A stretch of 64,000 bases of DNA from Actinocatenispora thailandica. Lineage in GTDB: Bacteria; Actinomycetota; Actinomycetes; Mycobacteriales; Micromonosporaceae. The stretch lies in NCBI RefSeq assembly GCF_016865425.1, contig NZ_AP023355.1, positions 4,834,198 through 4,898,197 on the forward strand. The letters are read 5' to 3'. Under the pieces are notes generated by a model. It was given only the letters and a program-made list of their open reading frames with translations. It had not been told where the DNA came from and did not search any database. A program made the translations under genes and the position numbers. This document shows positions 34,935 through 43,247 of the stretch, piece after piece (position 1 is the first letter of the stretch; every line of letters starts with the position of its first letter).

Positions 34935-36278
34935 ATGCCGGCAGCGGACAAACCGGGCAGGCGACTCCTCGGCGGCCGGCCGCCCCGCCGGCCCGGGATC
35001 GACGAGCCGACCACACCGGTGCCCTGGTCGACGCCGACCGCCACCCAGCCGGTGCACGCCACGGTGCCGGTGCCGGGCTCGAAGTCGATGACCGCCCGCG
35101 CGCTGCTGCTCGCCGCGATCTCGATGGGGCCCAGCACCCTGCAGTTCCCGTCCGAGTCGCGGGACTCGATGGTGCTGGCCCGCGGGCTGCGCGCGATGGG
35201 CTGCCACGTGTCCAGCGTCGACGACGAGCAGTGGCTGCTGCGGCCCCGGCCGCTCGCCGGACCGGTCCGGGTGGACACCGAACTGTCCGGGGCCGCGACC
35301 CGGTTCCTGCCGCCGCTGGCCGGGCTCGCCACCGGACCGGTCTCGTTCGACGGCCACCCGATCCTGCGCCGGGCCCGGCTGGAACCGCAGCTGGCCGCGA
35401 TGGCGAAGCTCGGCATCCGGGTGGACAGCGCGACCGGCGGGCTGCCGCTGACGGTGCACGGCGTCGGCCACGTGCCGGGCGGCGCGGTCAGCCTCGACTC
35501 CTCGGCGTCCAGCCAGATGGTGTCCGGCCTGCTGCTGGTGGGCGCCGACTTCGACGACGGGCTGCGGGTGCGGCACGAGGGGCCGCCGCTGACCGGTACG
35601 CCGCACGTGGAGCTGACGGTGACGATGCTGCGGGCGGCCGGCGCCGCGATCGACGCCTCGGTACCGGACAGCTGGGAACTGTGGCCGGGCCGGCTGACCG
35701 GCCGGGCCTGGACGATCGAGCCGGACCTGGTCGCGGCGGCGCCGTTTCTCGCCGCGGCGGTGGTCACCGGCGGTACGGTCCGGATCCCGCGGTGGCCGGC
35801 CCGCGCCGCGCAGCCGGCCGCCGCGCTGCACGCGGCGCTCGGCGGCTTCGGCGCCCGCTGTACGCACACCACCGCGGGGTTGCTCGTGTCGGGCTGCGAC
35901 AAGCCGCACGGGGCGGAGCTCGACGTGACCCGGCTCGGCGAGCTGGTGCCGGTGCTCGCCGCCGTCGCCGCGCTCGCCACCGCCCCGTCCCACCTGCGCG
36001 GGGTGCGCCGGTTGGCGGGCGAACCCGACCTGGTCAGCGGGGTGTGCGCGGGGTTGGCGGCGCTCGGCGGCGCGGTCGACGAGACGCCGGACGGGCTGCG
36101 GATCACGCCCCGGCCGCTGCACGGCGGCGTCTTCGACACCCGGGGCGACCACCGGCTCGCCTACGCCGGCGCGGTGCTGGGCCTCGCGGTGCCCGGCGTG
36201 CAGCTGTCCGACGTCGGTACGACCGCGAAGAGCCTGCCGGGCTTCCCCTCCCGCTGGCACCGGATGCTCGCCGGTTGA
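34935..36278 (+). CDS. aroA: EPSP synthase (AroA)-like protein with altered active-site motifs
   Basis: 447-aa inside-out alpha/beta-barrel protein homologous to 3-phosphoshikimate 1-carboxyvinyltransferase (shikimate pathway). Retained: VPGSKSMTARALLL (the Lys, Ser and Arg of GSKS-x-x-x-R), LDSSASSQMVSGLLL, DHRLAYAGAVLGL and TTAKSLPGFPS. Altered: the highly conserved HETDRL is replaced by G-E-P-D-L-V (36018-36035), losing the catalytic Glu/Arg pairing by a one-residue shift, and the R-x-R-P-I segment reads RRARLEP. By position beside rsgA it is the expected aroA locus. ATG 34935 is used; ATG 34908/34911 are alternatives. Function should be treated as doubtful. Confidence 0.8.
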   Translation: MPAADKPGRRLLGGRPPRRPGIDEPTTPVPWSTPTATQPVHATVPVPGSKSMTARALLLAAISMGPSTLQFPSESRDSMVLARGLRAMGCHVSSVDDEQWLLRPRPLAGPVRVDTELSGAATRFLPPLAGLATGPVSFDGHPILRRARLEPQLAAMAKLGIRVDSATGGLPLTVHGVGHVPGGAVSLDSSASSQMVSGLLLVGADFDDGLRVRHEGPPLTGTPHVELTVTMLRAAGAAIDASVPDSWELWPGRLTGRAWTIEPDLVAAAPFLAAAVVTGGTVRIPRWPARAAQPAAALHAALGGFGARCTHTTAGLLVSGCDKPHGAELDVTRLGELVPVLAAVAALATAPSHLRGVRRLAGEPDLVSGVCAGLAALGGAVDETPDGLRITPRPLHGGVFDTRGDHRLAYAGAVLGLAVPGVQLSDVGTTAKSLPGFPSRWHRMLAG

Positions 36279-36406
36279 CCGCGGCCAGGGCGGGTGCGCC
36301 GCGTCCGGCGGTGCCGGCCGGCGACCGCCGGATAGGGTTCGGGCAGCAGGGGTCGGTCTCGACGCCACCGGGCATCGGACGACGTGACGAGATGCCGGGT
36401 GGGTGG

Positions 36407-37413
36407 ATGGCGACGGTCAGGCGCCGGGAGTACGACGAGGACGACGTCCGGGTGCGCCCGGGTCGCGGTTCTCGCCCCCGGACCCGGATCCGTCCCCGGC
36501 ACGCCGACGCCGCCGGCGGCTTCGTGGTCGGGGTGGACCGGGGCCGCTACACCTGCGTGCTGGACGAGGGCGACACGGTGACCGCCATGCGCGCCCGGGA
36601 GCTGGGTCGCAAGTCGGTGGTGGTGGGCGACCGGGTGGCGGTGGTCGGCGACCTGAGCGGCGCGGACGGCACCCTGGCCCGCATCGTGCGGATCGAACCG
36701 CGCCGGTCGGTGCTGCGGCGCACCGCGGACGACGACGACACCACCGAGCGGGTCATCGTGGCCAACGCCGACCAGCTGGTGATCGTCTCCTCGCTGCAGG
36801 ACCCGCCGCCGCGCACCGGGTTCATCGACCGGTGCCTGGTCGCCGCGTACGACGCGGGGATCGAGCCGCTGCTGTGCCTGACCAAGGCCGACCTGCCGGC
36901 GGCCGACCAGTCCCGGGCGGAGCTGCTGGACTACTACGCGGACCTGGACCTGCCGCGGGTGGACACCCGGCCGGACCGGCCGCTGACCGAGCTGGTGGGC
37001 CGGCTCGCCGGCCAGCTGTCGGTGCTGGTGGGCCACTCCGGGGTGGGCAAGTCGACGCTGGTCAACCGGCTGGTGCCGGGTGCCGGCCGGGCGGTCGGGG
37101 TGGTCAGCGCGATCGGCAAGGGCCGGCACACCTCGACCAGCGCGGTGGTGCTGCCGCTGGCCGGCGGGGACGGCTGGCTGGTGGACACCCCGGGGTGCGG
37201 TCGTTCGGGCTCGCGCACGTGTCGGCCGAGTCGCTGCTGGCCGGGTTCCCGGAGCTCGCCGAGGGCGCCGCGGAGTGCCCGTCGGGCTGTTCGCACGGCC
37301 CGGACGCGCTGGACTGCGGGCTGGACGCGCTGGTCGCCGCGGGTCGGGCCTCCGCGCGCCGGCTCGCCTCGTACCGGCGGCTGCTCGCGTCCCGGTCCGG
37401 CCCCGACTGGTGA
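36407..37413 (+). pseudogene. rsgA: Ribosome small-subunit GTPase RsgA, single-base frameshift
   Basis: Circularly permuted GTPase that checks 30S maturation. N-terminal OB-like domain (YDEDDVRVRPGRGSRPRT, GDRVAVVGDLSGADG), G4 LTKAD, G1 GHSGVGKST, G3 VDTPG. At G3 (about 37191-37195, CCCCGGGGTGCGG) one G is missing; restoring it yields GVRSFGLAHVSAESLLAGFP and the zinc-binding CPSGCSH...DC tail ending at 37413. Uncorrected, the frame runs to 37489 as unrelated Arg-rich sequence. The GTPase core is otherwise perfect, so a sequencing error is the most likely cause. Confidence 0.85.
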
Positions 37414-37702
37414 GGCCTGCACGGCGCTCCCCGGTCCACGGTGCCGGGTGCCGATCCGCCTCCGGGACGCGATCGCTACCGACCGGTAACGAGAACGGCG
37501 GAAGTCACCACTCTGGGCGATCATTCAGAAGAATTTCTCCAGGATCTCTTGAGCTGTTCCGCACGAGGTGAGAATCTGTGCCGTATCCAGCCTGATTTGG
37601 AAGTTAGTTTCGGACTCGTACCCGATGCCGGACAGGCAACGAACGGCCCGATGCTCGCCTCCACCAACCCCCTTGTGGCTGGAACATTCGGGAGGTTCAC
37701 TC

Positions 37703-38449
37703 ATGACCGGTTCCCCAGCCCGGCGAATCAGACGCCTGGTGATCGCCGCGGTCGGCATGGTCAGCGCCGCGGTGATGAGCCTCGGCATGGCCGCCCCGGC
37801 CCACGCAGCCACCTACGTCAAAGGCATGGACGTCTCCGGCTACCAGGGCAACGTCAACTGGTCGGCCGCCTGGAACAACGGCGGCCGGTTCGCCTACGTC
37901 AAGGCGACCGAAGGCACCGGCTACACCAACCCGTACTTCGCCCAGCAGTACAACGGCTCGTACAACGTGGGCATGATCCGCGGGGCCTACCACTTCGCGC
38001 GCCCGAACATCTCCTCCGGCGCCACCCAGGCGGCGTACTTCTCCGCGCACGGTGGCGGCTGGTCGGCCGACGGCAAGACGCTGCCGCCGGCGCTCGACAT
38101 CGAGTACAACCCCTACAGCGGCGGTACCTGCTACGGGAAGTCGCACTCCGGCATGGTCAGCTGGATCCGGGACTTCTCCAACTACATGTACAACAAGTGG
38201 CACAAGTACCCGATGATCTACACGACGTTCGACTGGTGGAACACCTGCACCGGCAACTCCAGCGCGTTCGCCTCGACGAACCCGTTCTGGATCGCCATCT
38301 ACCGCTCCACCCCGCCGACGTCGATCCCGGCCGGCACCGCCACCTGGACCATGTGGCAGTACGCCGACCACGGCACGTTCCCCGGTGACCAGGACTACTT
38401 CAACGGCAGCTACACCCGGCTCCAGGTGCTCGCCACCAACCACGACTGA
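37703..38449 (+). CDS. Secreted GH25 lysozyme
   Basis: 248-aa exported muramidase. Signal peptide of about 36 residues with positively charged start (MTGSPARRIRRLVIAAVGMV) and APAHAA cleavage site. The glycoside hydrolase 25 domain begins GMDVSGYQG (Asp43) and has the catalytic pair in ALDIEYNP (Asp132, Glu134). No cell-wall-binding domain is attached. GGGAGG precedes the ATG. The 289-bp upstream gap is unusually AT-rich around 37,500-37,640 and likely holds its promoter; I see no further gene there. A strong terminator follows. Confidence 0.92.
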   Translation: MTGSPARRIRRLVIAAVGMVSAAVMSLGMAAPAHAATYVKGMDVSGYQGNVNWSAAWNNGGRFAYVKATEGTGYTNPYFAQQYNGSYNVGMIRGAYHFARPNISSGATQAAYFSAHGGGWSADGKTLPPALDIEYNPYSGGTCYGKSHSGMVSWIRDFSNYMYNKWHKYPMIYTTFDWWNTCTGNSSAFASTNPFWIAIYRSTPPTSIPAGTATWTMWQYADHGTFPGDQDYFNGSYTRLQVLATNHD

Positions 38450-38467
38450 GCCGGCCGCTTCACCCGC

Positions 38468-38501
38468 CTCGGCGCCTCTCGCCACAGCGAGGGGCGCCGA
38501 G
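38468..38501 (+). terminator. Terminator of the lysozyme gene
   Basis: CTCGGCGCCTCTCG-CCACAG-CGAGGGGCGCCGAG, 14-bp stem with one T-G pair, between the lysozyme and the convergent DUF2087 gene. Confidence 0.75.
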
Positions 38502-38532
38502 CGCCGTCGCGGCCGGGCCGCGCGTGCGGCGC

Positions 38533-39066
38533 TCAGATGTCCACCGGGCCCCCGGTCCGCCAGTAGATCCCGTGCTCGCGGGACATCAGTTCCTCGTCCA
38601 CCAGGTAGCGGCGCAACGACGCGTAGTCGTGGTACCAGGCGCGCAGCACCGCGTCGACGGCGCGCTCCGGGTACCGCACGCCGGGCTCGAAGCACGCGGC
38701 CAGGTGCTCCAGCACGACGCGCCGCTTGCCCCGCGCCACCGGGATGCTCACCAACCGCCCGTCGGTGACGAACGCGCGCAGCACCGCGTCCCGGTTGTCG
38801 TCGGGATCGAGCCGCTCGGCCGGCGCCGCCGGCAGGTTGTCCCGCACCGCGGTCTTGAACACCGACAGGTCGGCGGTGAACGCGCCGTCGCGCTCGGCCA
38901 CCAGGCCGCGGTCGGTCAGTACGCCGAGGGCCCGGACCACGTCCCGGGCGACCAGGCCGGTCGCCTCGGCCACCGCACTGGGCGAGGTGGCGCCGAGCGC
39001 GACCGCGGCGTACGTCTTGACTCGCTCCGGCTCGGCCAGCAGCCGGCAGATGGTCTCCGGGTTCAT
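38533..39066 (-). CDS. DUF2087-domain winged-helix protein
   Basis: 177-aa protein. An ArsR-like winged helix (about residues 1-65, RVKTYAAVALGATSPSAVAE, VVRALGVLTDRGLV) is followed by DUF2087 (YPERAVDAVLRAWYHDYASL, RRYLVDEELMSREHGIYWR). Such proteins are presumed transcription factors without a known ligand. Divergent from the HisN-like phosphatase gene with 108 bp between starts. Confidence 0.85.
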   Translation of the reverse strand: MNPETICRLLAEPERVKTYAAVALGATSPSAVAEATGLVARDVVRALGVLTDRGLVAERDGAFTADLSVFKTAVRDNLPAAPAERLDPDDNRDAVLRAFVTDGRLVSIPVARGKRRVVLEHLAACFEPGVRYPERAVDAVLRAWYHDYASLRRYLVDEELMSREHGIYWRTGGPVDI

Positions 39067-39174
39067 GATCCGATTATCCGTGCGGGGCGACCGGACGGCA
39101 CGCCGTCATGCGGCGCGTACCGACCGCGGGCGGCTGCGGCGCCGCGCTGGGCGGCTGGCTCTAGAGTTCTCGGC

Positions 39175-39981
39175 ATGACCCGCGCCCACGACGACCACCT
39201 CGACGACCTGTCGCTTGCGCACGTGCTCGCCGACGCGGCCGATCGCATCTCGATGGCCCGCTTTCGCGCCCTGGACCTGCGGGTCGACACCAAGCCGGAC
39301 CTGACTCCGGTGACCGACGCCGACTCGTCGGTCGAGGAGTCGATCCGGGCGTCGCTGGCCCGGGCCCGGCCACGCGACTCGGTGCTCGGCGAGGAGTTCG
39401 GCGCCAGCGACCCGGGTGACTGGCGGGGCAACCGGCAGTGGATCGTCGACCCGATCGACGGCACCAAGAACTTCGTCCGTGGGGTGCCGATCTGGGCCAC
39501 CCTGATCGCACTGTTCGCCGGTGGCCGGCCGGTGGTGGGCCTGGTCAGCGCGCCGGCGCTGGGGCGGCGCTGGTGGGCGGCACTGGGCCACGGGGCGTAC
39601 GCGGGGCGCAACGCCACGCACGCCAACCGGATCGGCGTGTCCGGGGTGAGGTCGCTGCCCGACGCGTCGTTCTGCTACTCGTCGCTGACCGGCTGGGAGC
39701 GGCGCGGCAAGCTCGACGGCATGCTGTCACTGACCCGGCGCAGCTGGCGGTCCCGGGCGTACGGCGACTTCTACGGCTACATGCTGCTCGCCGAGGGCGC
39801 GGTGGACGCGATGGTGGAGCCGGAGCTGTCGCTGTGGGACGTGGCGGCGCTGATCCCGATCGTCACCGAGGCGGGTGGCAGTTTCACCGACCTGACCGGG
39901 GCGCCGGCGCCGGGCGACGGCAGCGCGGTGGCGAGCAACGGTCCGCTGCACGGCGAGCTGCTCGCCGCGCTGGGCGACTGA
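39175..39981 (+). CDS. hisN: Histidinol-phosphatase/inositol-monophosphatase family enzyme
   Basis: 268-aa Mg-dependent phosphatase. Motif 1 is IVDPIDGTKNFVRG, with the upstream VLGEEFGA Glu pair, and motif 2 is SLWDVAALIPIVTEAGG. The opening LSLAHVLADAADRISMARFR and the KPDLTPVTDADSSVEESIR stretch match actinobacterial HisN, which removes phosphate from histidinol phosphate in histidine synthesis; an inositol phosphatase role cannot be excluded. ATG at 39175; no other his genes are nearby. Confidence 0.85.
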   Translation: MTRAHDDHLDDLSLAHVLADAADRISMARFRALDLRVDTKPDLTPVTDADSSVEESIRASLARARPRDSVLGEEFGASDPGDWRGNRQWIVDPIDGTKNFVRGVPIWATLIALFAGGRPVVGLVSAPALGRRWWAALGHGAYAGRNATHANRIGVSGVRSLPDASFCYSSLTGWERRGKLDGMLSLTRRSWRSRAYGDFYGYMLLAEGAVDAMVEPELSLWDVAALIPIVTEAGGSFTDLTGAPAPGDGSAVASNGPLHGELLAALGD

Positions 39982-40120
39982 ACGTAGGCACGGAGCGACG
40001 GTACGAACACATCTGGTCACCTTCGGCGGTCGACCGGCCACCGGTGGTCGACGCCGGTTTCCCGACCCGACAATCACTGGTGTCGATGCCGTGGCGGGTA
40101 GCGCATATCCTCGCCCCGTG

Positions 40121-40999
40121 ATGTCTGTGGGTTGGCTGAGTCTGTTCGCGATGATCGTGGCGTACGGCGTGGCCAACCTGCTGCAGTCCGTCGCGGCGAA
40201 CCGGGTGCAGGTGCACGACACGCTGCACCCCGGCCTGTTCGTGCGGCTGGCCGGCCACAAGACGTACGTGATCGGCGTGGTGCTGCAGTTCGTCGGGTTC
40301 CTGCTCGCCTTCCTGGCCCGCCGCGACCTGCCGCTCTACCTCGTCCAGGCGTCCTCGGCGGCGGGCATCGGGGTGATGGTCGTGCTCGGCGTCGTGCTGC
40401 TGCGCTGGCGCATCGTGCCGATCGAACTGGGCCTGATCCTGCTGCTGACGGTCGGCATCGCCGCCCAGGTGCTCGCCGCGAAACCCGGCCCCGCGCACCG
40501 GATCGGGGCGGTCGGCGCGATCGTGCTGCTCGCCGCGATCGGTGCCATCGGTGCGCTCGCGTTGCTCGCGGTGCGGCTGCGCGGCTCGGTCGGTTCGGTG
40601 GCGCTCGGTTCGCTGGCCGGCATGGCGTTCGGCGCCGGCGCCATCGCCTCCCGGCCGCTCGCCTCCGTCCCCAGCCTCAGCGGACTGGTCACCAGCCCCC
40701 TGCTGTACCTGCTGATCCTGCACTCGATCCTGGCCCAGTTGCTGCTCGGGCTGGCGATGCAGCGGGGCAGCGCCACCGCCGCGGTGGCGGCGATGGACGC
40801 GGCGTCGGCGATCCCGGCCGCGGTCGTCGGCCTGCTGTTCCTCGGCGACGGCATCCGCGCCGGCATGCACTGGTTGGCGCTGACCGGGTTCTGCTTCTCG
40901 CTCTGCGCGGTCCTGCTGCTCAGCCGGTACGCGGAACCGCAACCGCGCCGGGTGGCCGCCGGCCAGGTCACCACCTTCGGCCCCGCCGACGTGCACTGA
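40121..40999 (+). CDS. Multi-pass membrane protein, DMT-transporter-like
   Basis: 292-aa protein with nine or ten membrane helices and short loops, resembling EamA/DMT-type exporters in length and in the internal AAMDAASAIPAAVVGLLFLGD segment. N-terminus MSVGWLSLFAMIVAYGVANL. The transported substrate is unknown. GTG 40118 immediately before the ATG is an alternative. Alone on its strand, 139 bp after hisN. Confidence 0.75.
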   Translation: MSVGWLSLFAMIVAYGVANLLQSVAANRVQVHDTLHPGLFVRLAGHKTYVIGVVLQFVGFLLAFLARRDLPLYLVQASSAAGIGVMVVLGVVLLRWRIVPIELGLILLLTVGIAAQVLAAKPGPAHRIGAVGAIVLLAAIGAIGALALLAVRLRGSVGSVALGSLAGMAFGAGAIASRPLASVPSLSGLVTSPLLYLLILHSILAQLLLGLAMQRGSATAAVAAMDAASAIPAAVVGLLFLGDGIRAGMHWLALTGFCFSLCAVLLLSRYAEPQPRRVAAGQVTTFGPADVH

Positions 41000-41012
41000 C
41001 GCACCGGGCCGG

Positions 41013-41570
41013 TCAGGCGGCGCCGGGTGGCGCGGCGGTCTCCCGCAGGGCGCGCCGCCGGCCGTGCCGGCGCAGCGCCACCACCAGGCAGACGATGCCG
41101 GCGAACAGCAGGCCGCCGCACGGACAGGCGATCGCGGCGACGATCCCCCCGACCAGTCGCGGGCCGCTGAGCATCGCGCCGATCGCGAGCGCCTTCCGGC
41201 CCGAGGAACTGGTGCAGGTCAGCCGGTAGCTGCCGGCCCGGTCGGCGCGCAGCTGGTAGCGGGCAGACCAGGACTCGCCGCCCTGGGTCACCGTCAGCCC
41301 GGACGTCTCGGACAGCGCCAGCCCGGCCGGGCTGGCCGTACAGTGCAGGTCGCCGCCGGCGGTGTCGCCGGAGACGTACAGGGTGCGGCGCTGCCCGGCG
41401 GCCAGCGACAGCCGCACCCTCTGGCCGGTGTCGAACCGCTGCAGGTCGCCGAGCGCCGGGCGCAGCGCGAACAGGAACGCGCCGATGCCGGCGGCGACCC
41501 CGAGCACCAGCACCGCGATGGCGATGCCGTACCAGAGGCGGCGGGGGCGGATCGTCGGCTGCTCGGTCAT
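41013..41570 (-). CDS. Two-helix membrane protein with extracytoplasmic domain
   Basis: 185-aa protein. Helix 1 at about residues 12-34 (WYGIAIAVLVLGVAAGIGAF), an outside beta-rich domain with two Cys that could form a disulfide (LHCTASP, LTCTSSS), and helix 2 at about 137-165 with a cluster of Cys (IACPCGGLLFAGIVC). No family assigned. ATG chosen at 41570; the open frame extends 16 codons upstream. Confidence 0.65.
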   Translation of the reverse strand: MTEQPTIRPRRLWYGIAIAVLVLGVAAGIGAFLFALRPALGDLQRFDTGQRVRLSLAAGQRRTLYVSGDTAGGDLHCTASPAGLALSETSGLTVTQGGESWSARYQLRADRAGSYRLTCTSSSGRKALAIGAMLSGPRLVGGIVAAIACPCGGLLFAGIVCLVVALRRHGRRRALRETAAPPGAA

Positions 41571-41648
41571 CCGTTCAGCCTGCCAGGTGGCCGCCAGCCC
41601 GGTACGCCGCCACGCCAACCGGCCCCCGCCCGCCGGCGGTGCGGCCCG

Positions 41649-42080
41649 TCAGCGTTCCGCCGCGGGGCCGAGGACCGGCTTGATGTCGACGATCGGGGTG
41701 CCGTCGAGCGCCTCCAGGTCGCGGACCCGGATCCGCAGTCCGTCGATCGCGACGATCCTCACCCGGTGCAGGCCGACCGGGTTCGGCCGGTCCGGCGACC
41801 GGGTGGCGAACACGCCGGTGACCGGCCGGTCTGCGTCGCCGCGCGGATGCACGGCGAGCACCTGCCGGTCGGCCCGGTGCAGCCAGGTCAGCACCAGCAC
41901 GTCGGTACCGGCCGTCAGATCGCGCATCGCGTCGGCCACCGCGGCGTCCAGCACCAGCCAGGCATCGGGCGCGCCCTCGTCGCCCTGCCGGGGCGCCTGG
42001 TCGCGCCGGGTCAGCGGCGACTCGACCCGCCCGATCGGCCGGAGCAGGTAGCCGTCGCGGTCAGTCTCGTCGGTCGGCAA
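41649..42080 (-). CDS. TsaA/TrmO-family (YaeB) tRNA methyltransferase-like protein
   Basis: 143-aa SAM-dependent beta-barrel domain. Motifs GRVESPLTRRDQAPRQGDEG, FATRSPDRPNPVGLHRVRIV and LDGTPIVDIKPVL are those of TrmO/YaeB proteins, which methylate t6A37 in threonine tRNA to m6t6A. Only the N-terminal domain is present, as in many bacteria. The TTG start at 42080 lies within the 3' end of the NmrA-like gene (20-bp overlap), with AGGAA just upstream, so translation is coupled. Confidence 0.85.
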   Translation of the reverse strand: MPTDETDRDGYLLRPIGRVESPLTRRDQAPRQGDEGAPDAWLVLDAAVADAMRDLTAGTDVLVLTWLHRADRQVLAVHPRGDADRPVTGVFATRSPDRPNPVGLHRVRIVAIDGLRIRVRDLEALDGTPIVDIKPVLGPAAER

Positions 42081-42822
42081 GGTATTCCTCCCAGGTTCGT
42101 CCGGCCGCCACGGTGGCGCCCCGGTCGGGTAGCAGCGCGCCGGCCCGGACCGCGCCGAGGCCGGGCACCGGTACCGGCAGTACCGGCCGGCGCCGGCCCG
42201 TCACTTTCAGGTAGGTACGGATCAGGTCGGCGAAGCTGGCCTCCGCCGGCCCGCCGAGATCGGGCACCCGCCCGGCCGGCGCCCCGAGCGCCAGCTCCAC
42301 CAGGCGCTCCGCCACGTCGACCGGGTCGACCGGCCGCACCCGGAAGCCGGCCGGTACCGGCACCACCGGCAGCCGGCCGAGCGTGCCGGCGCCGCGCGCG
42401 ATCAGGTCGTAGAACTGGGTGGCCCGCAGCACCGTCCAGCCCAGCCCGGACCGCACGACGGCCTGCTCGGCGGCCAGCTTGGCCCTGAAGTACCACCAGC
42501 GGAGCCGGTCGACGCCGACGATCGAGACGTGCACCAGGTGCGGCGGGTCCGGTCGCGCCGCGGCGGCCTGCACGAGGTGCTGGGCGGCCGTGTCGTCTCC
42601 GGTGCGGTCGCTGGCGCAGTGCACGATGGTGGTGGTGCCGGCGACGGCGGCGTCGATGCCGGTGCCGGCGACGAGGTCACCGAGCACGTGCCCGACGCCG
42701 TCCCGGTCGTCGTGCCGGTGCCGGGACAGCACCCGAACCTGGTGGTCGCAGCGGCGCAGCCGGTCGACGACCAGCCGGCCGAGGGTGCCGGTGCCGCCGG
42801 TGACCAGTACGAGCGAGGACAT
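42061..42822 (-). CDS. NmrA/SDR-like NAD(P)-binding protein
   Basis: 253-aa atypical short-chain dehydrogenase. Rossmann motif LVTGGTGTLGR at residues 6-16, then VLSRHRHD; STIVGVDRLRWWYFRAKLAAE-type segment with YxxxK (YFRAK) that could be catalytic. Family members bind NADP and often act as redox sensors or ubiquinone-related reductases. Lies 8 bp after the VOC gene downstream of a SigJ-like sigma gene; such sigma factors are frequently encoded beside epimerase/oxidoreductase partners. Confidence 0.82.
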   Translation of the reverse strand: MSSLVLVTGGTGTLGRLVVDRLRRCDHQVRVLSRHRHDDRDGVGHVLGDLVAGTGIDAAVAGTTTIVHCASDRTGDDTAAQHLVQAAAARPDPPHLVHVSIVGVDRLRWWYFRAKLAAEQAVVRSGLGWTVLRATQFYDLIARGAGTLGRLPVVPVPAGFRVRPVDPVDVAERLVELALGAPAGRVPDLGGPAEASFADLIRTYLKVTGRRRPVLPVPVPGLGAVRAGALLPDRGATVAAGRTWEEYLADRRD

Positions 42823-42830
42823 CGCGGCGG

Positions 42831-43172
42831 CTACTTCTTCTCGAAGAACGCCAGTCGGTACCCGTCCGGGTCGAGCAGGTCGAACTCCCGGTTGCCGGTA
42901 CGCCCGCGCGCCGGCTTGTTCTCGGGGCGGAAGCCGGCCGCCAGCACGCCCTGGTAGTACGCGTCCAGGTCCTCCACCTTGAGGTAGGTGGTGCTGCCCG
43001 CGCCGCTGGCCGGTTCCCCGGCGACGAACGTCAACCAGAACCAGTTGACGTAACAGGTCATCCTGCCCTCCTCGGACCTACCCGGCCGGAACCCCAGCGC
43101 CTGATAGAACTCCGCGGTCCGGGCCAGGTCGGCGACCTGGTAGGTGAGGCCCGAGATGCTGCTCGGTTTCAC
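42831..43172 (-). CDS. VOC-family protein
   Basis: 113-aa single VOC domain: ISGLTYQVADLARTAEFYQA then LGFRPG, ending LLDPDGYRLAFFEKK. The GTG at 43172 is chosen because GAGAGGAGT precedes it; the open frame extends 10 codons. Between a sigma factor gene and the NmrA-like gene, probably in one operon. Substrate unknown. Confidence 0.8.
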   Translation of the reverse strand: MKPSSISGLTYQVADLARTAEFYQALGFRPGRSEEGRMTCYVNWFWLTFVAGEPASGAGSTTYLKVEDLDAYYQGVLAAGFRPENKPARGRTGNREFDLLDPDGYRLAFFEKK

Positions 43173-43247
43173 GTCGACTCCTCTCGAGGTCTGCTCCGTC
43201 ACCCACCTGACCGCCGGCGTGCCGACAATGTGACCGCGGGCCGCGAA

